Source of the DNA: Pomphorhynchus laevis
Taxonomy: Eukaryota; Acanthocephala; Palaeacanthocephala; Echinorhynchida; Pomphorhynchidae
Reading direction: 5' to 3'
Assembly: GCA_012934845.2 (NCBI GenBank)
Contig: WNNJ02003523.1
Span: 93,352-157,351, forward strand
DNA: 64,000 nucleotides
Below, one piece after another: positions 29,566-39,260 of the stretch. The number at the start of each line of letters is the position of its first letter. The stretch's first letter is position 1. A program made the position numbers and the translations under genes. The notes under the pieces were generated by a model, which had not been told where the DNA came from, searched no databases, and worked only from the letters and a program-made list of their open reading frames with translations.

Positions 29566-29744
29566 TATATATACTGAATGATTTTTTCGATTTTTTTTCT
29601 TTTATTAATTTTTTTATGTGAGCGGTCAAAACAGCCCTATGGCTATGACCTGTAGTTGTAATTATAAGATGTCTGCAACATCTTGAAAAGCTTGTTACCA
29701 AAGATCCCGTTGATAATGGTTAATACTTGCAACCTTCAGCCTTG
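29566..29744 (+). other. LINE-A 3' UTR and junction to LINE-U
   Basis: AGCC-CTAT-GGCT hairpin at 29633-29644 followed by ATGACCTGTAGTTGTAATTATAA, the LINE-A tail. From about 29670 to 29744 is unassigned sequence, possibly the start of LINE-U. Confidence 0.6.
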
Positions 29745-30450
29745 ACTAACTAAATTCGTGATTCCGCGGCTTGTGTATCTTTAGAATTAAAATGCGCTAA
29801 CGGAGATTGTCCGGTATAATCTTCAGTAAAAGTACCTCGACAAATATCTAGGGAATTCCTTTTAAAAGATTTCTTTTGTGGGTACTGTAATGCAAAGAAT
29901 TTAGTTGATATCAAGAAATCTCTAAAATCCACTGTAGTTGACATAGATCTATGAGGAATGAACTTAAATCTTTTACCCTTTTTCAGCAGCGTGGAAATTT
30001 AGCGACAGGCAATGAAAGTTCACATTTTAAAATCTTACATCCACCGGTATTTATGCTTCGGTTGCTAGGAATGCGATTTCTCGTACAATCCTGGCTACGT
30101 CACGAATGCCACATAGTTCGCCTCTTGAATTCATTCGCGCTTGTGAAGGTGAAACTAAGCGTGCCTCGAATGTCATGATTGGAGGATTACCAACATCAGA
30201 AAATGACATGGGGGGAAGTTCGGAATGTGTTATCTAGTGTTGGAGTCAACCTTAAAGACATTCTACGTATTCGGATTCATCGTCTTCCTGCTGTCGAACA
30301 TACGTCCTTCCTTGGTTATTACTAACTACAGATGAATAAACATCTAATTTTATTTTATCAAATGCTTACAAACTAAAACATTTCGATATTTACCGTAATG
30401 TATTTATTCATACAGATCTTTCAATTCCGGAGAGAGAAGCTCGTAAACTA
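29745..30450 (+). pseudogene. LINE-U ORF1 fragment
   Basis: CANGDCPV-stop-SSVKVP and FFCGYCNAKNLVDI at about 29785-29920 form the same finger as in the other LINE ORF1s, again with the conserved Trp replaced by a stop. NVMIGGLPTSEND near 30167 and VGVNLKDILRIRIHRLP near 30240 resemble the RNA-binding domain start. KLKHFDIYRNVFIHTDLSIP at 30370-30430 is its end region. Frames shift at least three times. Confidence 0.65.
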
Positions 30451-30556
30451 AAAAAAAAATTTGAAAAAATTTTGGCCTTAAAAAAATTTTGGTTTCTAAT
30501 AAACATACAATAAAATAACATACATGTTCTAGCAAATTACAACAGACCGCGCAAGT
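30451..30556 (+). promoter_or_regulatory. RLE-H leader
   Basis: A-rich start, then the module containing TTTCTAATAAACATACA (30493-30509) and TGTTCTAGCAAATTACAA (about 30525). The first half of this module is also at the 5' end of LINE-C and, reversed, near 63860. Confidence 0.55.
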
Positions 30557-30810
30557 TTGGAAACATCCGCGTCAGCTATGGAATTATCGCACGACTGCAG
30601 CACACTCAAGGCGAATGGCTGTAACCATTTGCAAGAAAATGCGAACGTAGCGGATACGAGCAGATGCCCATTATGCATGAAGATAAATCGGCGTAAGGTA
30701 CTGATAGAATGTAATACATGTTCTACGTGGCACCACTTATCTTGTGTTGGCCTGACCAAGAAGCAAGCTGCAATAATTCCCAAATTATTGAGTATTTTTG
30801 AGTATTTTGT
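30557..30810 (+). CDS. RLE-H N-terminal PHD-finger protein fragment
   Basis: The frame from 30557 encodes CPLCMKINRRKVLIECNTC then STWHHLSCVGLTKKQA. The spacing C-x2-C, C-x2-C, H-x2-C fits a C4HC3 PHD finger, a chromatin-binding module also found in retroelement ORF1s. The frame runs on into the inserted LINE patch and ends by chance at 30868. The upstream ATG (30557 or 30578) is plausible. What followed the finger in the ancestral element is not visible. Confidence 0.7.
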
Positions 30811-31417
30811 GATACTCAAAAGTATATTATACTTTTTTTTATCATTTGAGTATATCATACTCAAATGATATATGATTATTTGAGTTCGCTGAGAATTCTC
30901 AATAATGCACAGCATGGATTTCGCCCCCGGCGTTCATGTCTTACAAACTTATCACATGCTCGTGAAGATTGGGTTGGGCATATTTCTAACGGGTACTGTA
31001 TTGACGTAATATTTCTTGACTTGAATCGGGCTTTTGATAGAGTGCCCCACAAAATGCTAATTTCAACCCTTGAGTCTTATACAGTCAATCGCTCCATTAT
31101 AAGCTAGATTCAAGATTATCTTAAAGATAGATCTTTTGCTGTTCGTGTAGGCCAATGTATGTCGTATTATCGTGCTATCACTTCAGGAGTACCACAGAGA
31201 TCAGTCCCAGAAAACTTGTTGTTTAGCATATTTATAAATCAGCTACTAGATTTACTTGATGATTGTAGTGTTTTAGCTATTGCCGATGATGTAAAGGTGT
31301 GGAAATTGATTAAAACCAACAAGGATCGAAATGACTTTCAAAATATCTTAAACATTGTTTATCGATGGTCCTTAAACACGGTAATTGTATTGAATATTAA
31401 AAAGTGTGCACATATGA
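30811..31417 (+). repeat. duplicate of 28268-28878 inside RLE-H
   Basis: About 610 bp nearly identical to the LINE-E/LINE-A junction region: the same palindromic filler (30840-30853 with 30857-30870), then LINE-A RT from YDYLSSLRILN to KKCAHMK. About nine differences were seen by eye. This copy keeps AFDRVPHK where 28490 has AFGRVPHK, but both share the stop after VNRSIIS. It breaks off inside the RT without a tail, so it is not a normal LINE insertion. Confidence 0.82.
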
Positions 31418-32897
31418 AAACAACTAACTCAGTTGTGGCTCTTGCTCGACGTGTCAACTACGGAAAATCGATGAAAAGACTTTGTTGTAATGGATTGGCC
31501 CCGGTCAATGAGACAGTTCGTGAAAAACTGCTTAATCTACACCCAAAAAACGTGATTTATCGTTTACAATCGGATACTTGCCTTGATTTAGGCTTTTAAG
31601 TCAATTCTTTGATTGTGGATTGCAGTCTCGTGAAAGCAACAATTTTCTCATTTTCCTCGACGTCAGCGTCTGGCTGCCTAGGACTTCGCCCAGAGCATTT
31701 ACAAGATTTACTAACATCAGATTTGTCTGGATCGTTTTTGCAGCGAATCACGTCCCTTGTGAACACCCTTTTGGGTGGGGAGGACATGAATCTGTGGCCA
31801 GATACTTATGTGGTTCGAATCTGATTGCACTTGTGAAAGAACCCGATGGAGTGCGTCCTATCGCGGTCGGGGAAACGCTTAGACGACTCTGCTCAAAATG
31901 TGCATGTCGTAAACTCAGCACAGTCTTTTTGTCAGTGTTGCAACCAACTCAGCTCGGGGTAGCAACTAAAAACGGGGTTGATAGCATAATACACATTGTG
32001 AGAGATGAACACACTCGACGACGCGATATGGATGACTGGGTGTGGGCTAAGGTTGATCTCAGGAATGCTTTCAATTCTATCAGCCGACATGCCATATTCA
32101 GTGTAATTCAACGACCTGTCCCGCAATTAATATCGTGTTTGAGATACTGCTACTCCGAGCCATCATTGCTTCGATTCGGAAATTTGGAGCCCCTTCGATC
32201 ATGCCAAGGCGTACAACAAGGAGATCCCTTAGGACCGTCTATATTTTCATTGGCAATTCATGATTGCATCACTTCGGTTGGTTGCTTACATGGAATACAT
32301 TTAAACCGCTGGTATTTGGATGACGGCATAATCGGAGGGCATCCCACAGCAGTAGCTGATGCACTGCCTTACCTAGAAAGAGAGTTTGCTCTACTTCGTT
32401 GTGACCTTAACTGGCAAAAAACCGAGATTATAGGCTCTGCCGTAGCCTTGCAAACTTTCTCAGAGGCATGTGCATCTCAACCAATACTTAATGAAAGTAA
32501 AAATTTTTGCTTGCTCGGCACACCTATAGGGTGCCAAGATTTCGTTAATGATTAGCTGATGAGAGTAAATTTGCCAAAGCTAAGAAGTCAAATCGATTTG
32601 ATAACCACTATTCCTGATACACAGGTCGCGTACTTACTACTGCGACATTGCGCCAGTGCCCCGAAAATAAATCACCTGATGAGAACGATTGATCCTGACT
32701 ATGGCAACACGTTTTACAAAAGTTTTGATGATTCGACCATTTCCGCTTTTAGCGAGATGACGTCTGTCCAGCTAAACCCTCAGATACGAACCCAAATTAC
32801 GCTTCCTTTAAGGTTGGGTGGCTTCGGGATCCGCGAAACTGTGAAGCATGCACATTGTGCGTACATCGCCAGTGTACAAAGGGTATGTGCCGAATAG
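31418..32897 (+). pseudogene. RLE-H reverse transcriptase
   Basis: LARRVNYGKSMKRLCCNGLAP starts the linker, stop at 31597. SASGCLGLRPEHLQDLL is the RT N-terminal motif (31660). After a frameshift near 31815: DGVRPIAVGETLRRLCSK, VWAKVDLRNAFNSISR (catalytic Asp), SCQGVQQGDPLGPSIFSL, LNRWYLDDGIIGG (catalytic Asp pair), frame 31620-32555. A stop at 32553, then LPLRLGGFGIRETVKHAHCA in 32559-32897, the thumb-side LPxRxGGLG motif typical of this RT group. Three stops or shifts; active-site residues kept. Confidence 0.8.
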
Positions 32898-33004
32898 GGA
32901 CTTTCTGTCAATACTTTCCCAGTACTATCTGACTTTATCGAGAGATTATCTTCACTACATGAATCTCCATCAATAAGCAATCTGACAGTCAACACAAGCT
33001 ATCA

Positions 33005-34026
33005 ATGCTCCTCGATAATAAAGTTCACGAGCAAATGCTTACGGACGTTCACCACTTCAACAGAGCTCGATTGCTGGCTGTGTCACGCCCTCACGCCAGT
33101 TCCTGGTTACGAGTGGTCCCAAATAAAGCGCTCGGAATGGACATTCCCCCTTCGCAGTTTTGCGCCTTAACTCGATTTTGGCTTGGTGCGCCTCTATTTT
33201 CACCTGGAGATCGGTGTGGGCGATGCTTTCTCCTCGGTGATTCAGTCGGCCTACATGCGCTGACCTGCCAATATGGGGGTTACCCGGGACTGCGACACAA
33301 CGGAATTCGCGATGTGGTCTTTCATGCCGCTCAATCTGCAGGAATGCATGTCGCTTTGGAGGTAAGGAACCTTATACCAGACCTTCGTGAACGACCTGCA
33401 GACGTTTTGATTCATGGGGACCTTCCTCGAGCAGTTGATTTCGCTGTAACACATCCACAACAATCAGCGTACATAGCAAACGCATCGATAACGCCAGGCT
33501 ATGCAGCGACAATGTATGCAGTCAATGTCAAGGAGAGGAAGTATAGAGCACGTATGGAGTCCGCTGGTTATCAATTTATACCGGCAGTAGTAGAGACGTA
33601 TGGGGGCTGGAACGACCAAGGCGAACGTCTCATGCGATCGATAGCAAGACAGATATCCGCCACAACTGGGATCGAATATCATAAAACGTAGATCACCTAT
33701 TCCAAAGAGCATCGTTGGCCCTCATGCGCGGAAATGCTCGGGCAATCTTAGCGTCGTTGAATGGACGCATCCACCCACTATCTGATGCCCCACAGACGAT
33801 AATGGAAACACCGAAGCGTCGTATGTTCAATACTGAACCATACAATGATATCGCTGGTATATTAACTCGACTATCATCAGTCGAAAGCGAATCATGTGGG
33901 GTTCCGTTGCAAGCATTGGACGCGCCAACCGAATCAGCTGCAAATACGGCAAATGTGACAAGCCAGGTAGACGCCGGCGGGGAGGATGTGGCGAGCTTGG
34001 ACACAAGCCGCTCGTGGCGGAACTGA
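33005..34026 (+). pseudogene. RLE-H C-terminal zinc motif and restriction-like endonuclease
   Basis: The frame 33005-33691 (227 residues, first codon CTC/ATG uncertain) has C70-x2-C73-x9-H83-x3-C87 followed by RHNGIRD (97-102), Glu118, RPADV (129-133), VDFAV (Asp144) and KERKY (Lys175). This matches the CCHC plus PD-(D/E)XK layout of restriction-like endonucleases in R2-type retrotransposons. A frameshift near 33690 leads to LALMRGNARAILASLNGRIH (33715-34026), the element's C-terminus. It would cut target DNA in place of an APE domain. Nuclease fold is inferred from motif order, not from a search. Confidence 0.72.
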
Positions 34027-34114
34027 AGAGTTTGTGAAGAGCTCACACTAAATAATTTATATTATCTCTTGTTGACCTCAATTTTCAGATTAACAAATTT
34101 TGTGTTTTGAAAAA
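34027..34114 (+). other. RLE-H 3' UTR
   Basis: AT-rich, no frame; ends GTTTTGAAAAA before the 14-bp duplication. Confidence 0.55.
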
Positions 34115-34440
34115 AAGCTCGTAAACTATTTTTAAATGGATTACACGAAAAAAGAAAGTCAGATCCATATAATTTTTATTTTATACGAGATAATAAAATA
34201 GTTCGATCTTTTAAAAAGAAAATATATTCTTCAATACATTCTGAAACGAATATCGAATCTCCTAACAGCTGATTATATATACGGTGAAATACACACGCAT
34301 CAATTCGACTTGTTTTGTTCAATGTAGAAGGCCTCCAATTACTTGTAAACAAAGGTTTTACGTCGTGGCTTAATGATTACGACATTTTGGTCTTGTGTGA
34401 AACATTTTGCGGTACAGATTTATAATTGAAAAACTTCTGT
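34115..34440 (+). pseudogene. LINE-U ORF1 end and APE start
   Basis: ARKLFLNGLHEKRKSDPYNF and RSFKKKIYSS continue ORF1 after RLE-H. LVLFNVEGLQLLVNKGF, WLNDYDILVLCETFCGTD (34316-34420) is the start of an APE endonuclease with the catalytic Glu in CET. It breaks off near 34430. Confidence 0.68.
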
Positions 34441-34589
34441 ATTTAATTTTTATGTACCTAAAAAAACTTTGTGAGATAAATATATACAATCAATCCAGTT
34501 CCATCAATCCAGTTCCCAGAACAATCCAGCGAATTTAACAGTTTTAACACACAAGGACGTCGATGAGAGGACGTTAGAAGACAGATACG

Positions 34590-35330
34590 ACCGACACCAA
34601 CTGTGCTTAACTACAAGTACAGTGCTCGACACACGACTGCAGCGTCTGGACTACAATCGCATGCGAAACAGTAAGTCTAAAGAAGACTTCCTATGCAGCT
34701 TTTGTGCCAACAAACTCATACGCGACATCTCCTTTAAGAAAATATCAACCTCCAACGTGTCCACTCAAGCCACCCCTGTCGTTTCTGATATCCTTTGTCA
34801 ACCCACTGATCCTGTCACCACAGGCACTTCTAATCGCATGTTTTCACTTCCCGACACCCTCGTATCTTCCTTTCTGTCTCGTTTCTCAATAACCTACATC
34901 TCTTAATCAAAATCACCTTCGCCAACCTCCACAATCCTTCCACTCAGAACCTTTATTACACATCGCTCACCCCCCTCTATATTATTCAAATCCTCTTTGT
35001 CTTCCGCCTAAATAAATCTTCTCAATCTAATCCTTCCCAGCCCAATCTCCTAAAAATTGTTTGCAAGCATTGCTCTCACGCGTCTTCTGTCCTCTCCCAA
35101 CGATTCAAACTTATGTCCTACTCAGCCACTCGCATTTTTCCCGATCGCACCCCATCCTCAATCGCTCAACTCTCATCTGCCCGCATCGAAAAGCGCAGTC
35201 GCGAGAAAAACAGCGAAACATCTCTCTCTATCCGAAACATCGACGGAAATTTTCAAGTTGTCCACACAGCCCAAAAATTCGATGGCGCTCCATATCCCCT
35301 ATGTGTCTTCTCCACTAGCCCCTATCACCA
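34590..35330 (+). pseudogene. LINE-S ORF1
   Basis: QCSTHDCSVWTTIACE (about 34619) holds the first finger half with intact Trp; a frameshift puts FLCSFCANKLI (second half) in the next frame. Ser/Thr-rich middle is broken. LLKIVCKHCSHASSVLSQRF, RIFPDRTPSSIAQLSSARIE and NFQVVHTAQKFDG form the conserved end (35041-35290). The middle region is shorter than in LINE-C. At least four frame breaks. Confidence 0.7.
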
Positions 35331-38118
35331 CCACACACGGTTTCCGCCTCGGCCTTTTCAACACTAGATCTATTCTCAATAAATCCGATCTCATCCTCAA
35401 CCTATTCACCAAGCAATTCATCGATATCTTCTGCCTCACCGAATCCTAGCACTCAGATTCTGACGACCTCTCAATCCGCCCTTTTGCTCTCTACAGGTTG
35501 CTAACTAGTCTAATCAGATCGCCCCCTCAGCAAATCCCCTCCTATATTCTATAATCATGGCGGCATCGTCGCATTCGCCAGTCACCCCGCGTATATTCGC
35601 AAAATCACTTCCCCTTTCAGTCCTTGATCTTTTGAACTGCTCACTTGCCGTCTTCTTACTCGATCACTCTAGATCTCGCCATTGTATGCCGTCCTGGTTC
35701 ATCTACTCTTACTTCCTTATTTTTACCGAACTCGCTGACCTTCTGTTCCACTGTTCTTTGTCCTCAATCCCTTCACTCGTTCTATGCGACTTTAATATCC
35801 GCCTAGACCGCCCCTCTTCCACAGATTCCATCCGCTTCATCAACATTCTATCCAACTACAATTACAAACTAATCTCCACTGCCCGCAAACATATACTTGG
35901 TGGGGCACTCGACATCATCGCTGTCCCCGATCATTTTGCTGCGTACACCTCACTGTCCATATTCAATTCTACACATCTACAATCCTACGTCGTCATTGGA
36001 GAAATCTTGACCTCTCCCTTCTCCGCTCTGCCTTACTCAAATCGTCTCTATCCTATCCCACAATAACATATTCCTCTCCTCACGATATCGCCTTTCTTTT
36101 CTACTCTGAACTTACATCCATTATCGATATCCTCTTGCCCCTCAAAACTCACTCACACCGTCGCTCGACCGTGACCCATGGTTTGACATCCAATGCCTAC
36201 TCTCAAAGTGTCGACTCCGTCATGATATTCGAGTATATCACTGCTCTTTCAGACGTGATTTCCGCTCGATCACTCCGTCTTTCCGTGATTCCTATCTTGC
36301 TCTTAGCCAGTCTCATCTCGCCCTACTACGTACCAAATGCAACTCTTTTTATGGCAGCATAAAATCATCACTTCATTCAACTCTAAGACTCTCTGGTATA
36401 CTTTTAACTCAATCCTTGCTCGCTCCTCTTCGCCGTGCAACATCAATGCCCATAATTATTCGTCATTTCTCTATGCCAAAGTATCCACGTTGCTCTTTCA
36501 CAACCAGGTATCCATCCTATCACACTCTTCCGCGCCTAGCCTCATCCTTCCGGAACGCCTTCATCTTCTCCCTGTCTCACCTACCGAAGTATCATCTGTC
36601 CTCATGTCCTTGCCAACCAAAACTTCACCTGCCGATCACCTGCCTACCCACATACTTAAATCCATATGATCATCGATATCCCTTTTCTCACAACCTTGTT
36701 TAGCTCGTCCATCCGCAGTCGTATTTTCCCTATACACAGGAAATCCGCAATCGTTCGTCCCCTTCTTAAGAAAAAATCGCTCGACCCTCCCTCTCTTCTA
36801 GCTATCGCCCCATTTTACTACTCCCTAATCTTTCTAAGCTCTTAGAACGCCTCATCTTAATACAGATCAACGCTTATCTCTCCTCATCAAATCTGTACCC
36901 TCCTTTCTAATCCTCTTTCCGCTCTAATCACTCCACAGAAATCGCCTGCATGAAAATTTACAACGACTTACTCATTTCTCGAGACAAGCCTTTATATAGT
37001 GTTCTCATGTCCTTCGACCTCTCATCCGCCTTCGACATTGTCGACTACTCCGTTCTCCTTTCTCGCCTTCGTTATGATTACAGCTTTTCTTCCTCCTCCG
37101 TAGCATGGTTTGTCTCATATCTCTTCGACCGTTCCTTTCGCGTCTGCTCAAATTCATCATCCTCCCCACCCATCCCTATATTTTGCGGGAACCCACAAGG
37201 TTCAATCCTAGGTCCCCTGCTTTTCTCTCTTCTGCTTGGCGATCTCTCTCCGTTTATCAAACCTTACTCCTTTAACATCATGCAATACGCCGACGACATC
37301 CTCATATATACTCATGCACCCGTACATCGCATACACGATATCGGCATTTTTGCCTCGAACTGTCTTTCTTCTATCTACAAACGTCTCTCCAATCTCCATC
37401 TCGTTCTAAACCCCGACAAGTCAAAATAATGTGTATCCTCCCCCGTAAACAAAACATATCTCCTCACACTGTATCTTTTGCCTTATCGATAATCCCCGTA
37501 GTTCACAATCTCACTTTCTTAGGCTTCCATTTTGATAATCACCTTTCCCTTAAACCCTTCGTCCGTGACAAGGTCCGCTCGTCTAACTTATATTCTCCGT
37601 GACATCCGCCGTATCCGCCTCTTGTCGACTTCCGTTCTTGTATGTATCTTGTTTCATCGCTTCTTTACCTTAAAATCGATTACTGCCTCAGCCTTTTCGT
37701 CATTTCCCCAAAATCCATAATCCTACCCCTACAACGAATAATCAACACCGTCGTTCGAGTACTCTTTCGTCTCCGTCGCTTCGACTACACATTCACATAT
37801 TTTGCCCAACTCTCCTGGCCCACCATCTACATCCGCATCAAACTCCGCCTTCTTATCGTTACTTTTCGTCTCATCGCTGTCGGCTCCCCATCGTTCATCA
37901 ACCTCAGTTTCTTAGACGACACTCGCCCCACTTCGCTATCGCAGCGTTCCCGTCATTCCCTATTACTCCAAGTTCCCAATTAATCCAACAGCTACGGTCT
38001 CCGATCCTTCCTCGTCGCCGCCTCATTTGCCTGTAATCAACTCCCTCTCGACATCCGCCGCGCCCCCTCCTTTATCACATTCAAACACCTCCTCCGTTCA
38101 CACCTTCTCGACACCTGA
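35282..38118 (+). pseudogene. LINE-S ORF2 (APE and RT)
   Basis: ATG 35282 overlaps ORF1 as in LINE-C. GLFNTRSILNKSD and CLTES-stop (35449) are the APE start; NHGG, CDFNIRLDRP and ISTARKHILGGALDIIAVP are in 35557-36066. HNHGDYG-type linker follows, then RT: FDLSSAFDIVDYS (37018), NPQGSILGPLLF (37195; GVPQG changed to GNPQG) and MQYADDILIY (37282), frame 36950-37429. Thumb in frames 37532-37983, with FRLRRFDYT and LDDTRPTSLS. End near 38118. This copy lacks the one-base deletion shared by C, Q and R. Many lesions. Confidence 0.8.
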
Positions 38119-38190
38119 TTCACAGTTTTGTTTTGTTGTGGTCATGTAAGCGTGCGCTGGCACGCATTTGTCACGTTAAATAAATCTTTT

Positions 38191-39260
38191 TTTAAGTCTG
38201 TGAAGTGTGGTCTATTGTCGACATTCCTTTAAATGCCGAGTCGTCACTCAACAGCAAGGACTTTTATTGCGACTTTTGTTCTGCTACAATGATTTCGACC
38301 CTCCAAATGAAGATAGTGGAGGATATTGATATGATGTGAATTGTGGTGATATATCGTTATTTCTCAACTTAAATGACGTTAGTGTCTTTCAAGACCGCAC
38401 GGACCATTAAACTTCGATAAACACCTGTACCGTTAATCATGTCGTTAAGCTGCCATTTGATGATAGTTCATCTATCATCTATCATCTACGCATCAGCACG
38501 ATAATACTTCAAATGCCGAACTTCAAATGCTGTTATTCTTTCAGGACAGAGAAAAATCGGTCATTCATGTTTAACAAACTACACCAGCTGTAAGCAAAGG
38601 ATGGTATTGCGCAACTCCCTATTGCAACCTACACGAAACGATGGATCGACATACCATCAATTGTGTGAAATCAGAGGTAGCGATTCGAGTAGGGCCATCG
38701 ATGGAAAATAGAAAGACAAAAATAAGAATAAATCAGGAAATTATTTTCCTTTCAGTGGTCAGAGCATTTCTTTGGACAACGCTCCTTCCACAAACTACCG
38801 TTCGCATCCAGATAGGTCTTGCAATGTCCTATTTAGTGGTATCCTTGAATCAAAGGCTAATAACTCAAACACGTATGAATGAAGATGTGTCCAGCCTCCA
38901 TACTGTGTTCTGTCAGTTACTCTTAGAAGATGATGAGAAGCTAGCTTCTACTCTGAATGTTACAAAGTTGTTTCGACTTGGAAAAAAGGTGGTAGAGAAA
39001 CCAAGATTGTTGAAAGTTGTATTATTTTCCACAAAACATGCAGACCTTTACTCAAACGTGGTTTTCGACTTAAAGATTATCCACATCGTATTCTTAAGGA
39101 TATGAGTCTCGAAGATCGTTTAAAGTTGAAAGAAGCAAAAACAGAATTACGAAACCGGCTATCTGAAGGTGAAACGAACCTATGCGTACGAAATTTTCAG
39201 GTTGTCAAATGGCACCCAGTAGTTCGTTGGAATCCCAAAACGATCAACAGCGTCACTTAG
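38191..39260 (+). pseudogene. LINE-L ORF1
   Basis: CEVWSIVDIPLNAESSLN and FYCDFCSAT at 38196-38290 are the finger minus its first Cys. Degraded between 38340 and 38640. The frame 38641-39105 gives RMNEDVSSLHTVFCQLL, VTKLFRLGKKVVEKP and LLKVVLFSTKHADL. After a shift FRLKDYPHRILKDMSLEDRL and NLCVRNFQVVKWHPVVRW finish it at about 39255. Confidence 0.75.

Larger units (their letters stand above)
1..29660 (+). mobile_element. LINE-A, old CR1/Jockey-like non-LTR element in four pieces
   Basis: Pieces 1-1355, 5775-6083, 19293-20180 and about 28320-29660 read as one element in correct order. ORF1 end and APE N-terminus come first, then APE middle to the SDH motif, then the linker and RT N-terminus, then RT palm, thumb and 3' UTR. 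Protein reading resumes across each junction: the endonuclease stops at YKSPQSSVLNQFE and resumes before VSDFNIP, and the RT stops at RILNRRI and resumes at YDYLSSLRILN. LINE-B, Gypsy-M and LINE-E fill the gaps. All coding parts carry stops and frameshifts. The 5' end lies outside the window or in the unreadable first 200 bases. That the pieces form one element is inference from reading continuity and from the Gypsy-M target duplication. Confidence 0.8.
30451..34114 (+). mobile_element. RLE-H, PHD-finger/RT/restriction-like-endonuclease retroelement
   Basis: 3.66 kb bounded by a perfect 14-bp target duplication. Order: A-rich leader with the TTTCTAATAAACATACA module, PHD-finger frame (30557), a 0.6-kb LINE patch (30811-31417), RT (31418-32897), CCHC plus PD-(D/E)XK-like nuclease (33005-34026) and 3' UTR. 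The nuclease lies C-terminal to RT, as in R2/NeSL-type elements with restriction-like endonuclease. The RT wording (GVQQGDPLGP, WYLDDG) is unlike the APE LINEs around it. I cannot assign a named family. Confidence 0.75.
29670..34440 (+). mobile_element. LINE-U, third LINE family, split by RLE-H
   Basis: Pieces 29745-30450 (ORF1) and 34115-34440 (ORF1 end, APE start) join across RLE-H, whose 14-bp target duplication AAGCTCGTAAACTA (30437-30450, 34115-34128) lies in the ORF1. The endonuclease wording (LFNVEGLQLLV...YDILVLCETF) differs from families 1 and 2, so this is a separate lineage. It ends near 34440 where family-2 LINE-S begins. Confidence 0.72.
34441..38190 (+). mobile_element. LINE-S, family-2 LINE, complete but heavily mutated
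   Basis: Leader with CAATCCAGTTCC repeats (34490-34530), ORF1, ORF2 from ATG 35282, and a 3' end with GCGTGC-GCTG-GCACGC hairpin (38150-38165) and ACGTTAAATAAAT tail. Sequence is closest to copies N, O and T rather than C and Q. Bases 34441-34489 are AT-rich and unassigned. The element lies between LINE-U and LINE-L without a visible target duplication. Confidence 0.82.

Noticed and set aside
30493-30509. Known spliced-leader exon at retroelement 5' ends
   Set aside because: The module does not match any spliced leader I know; without a transcriptome the idea stays a test, not a call.
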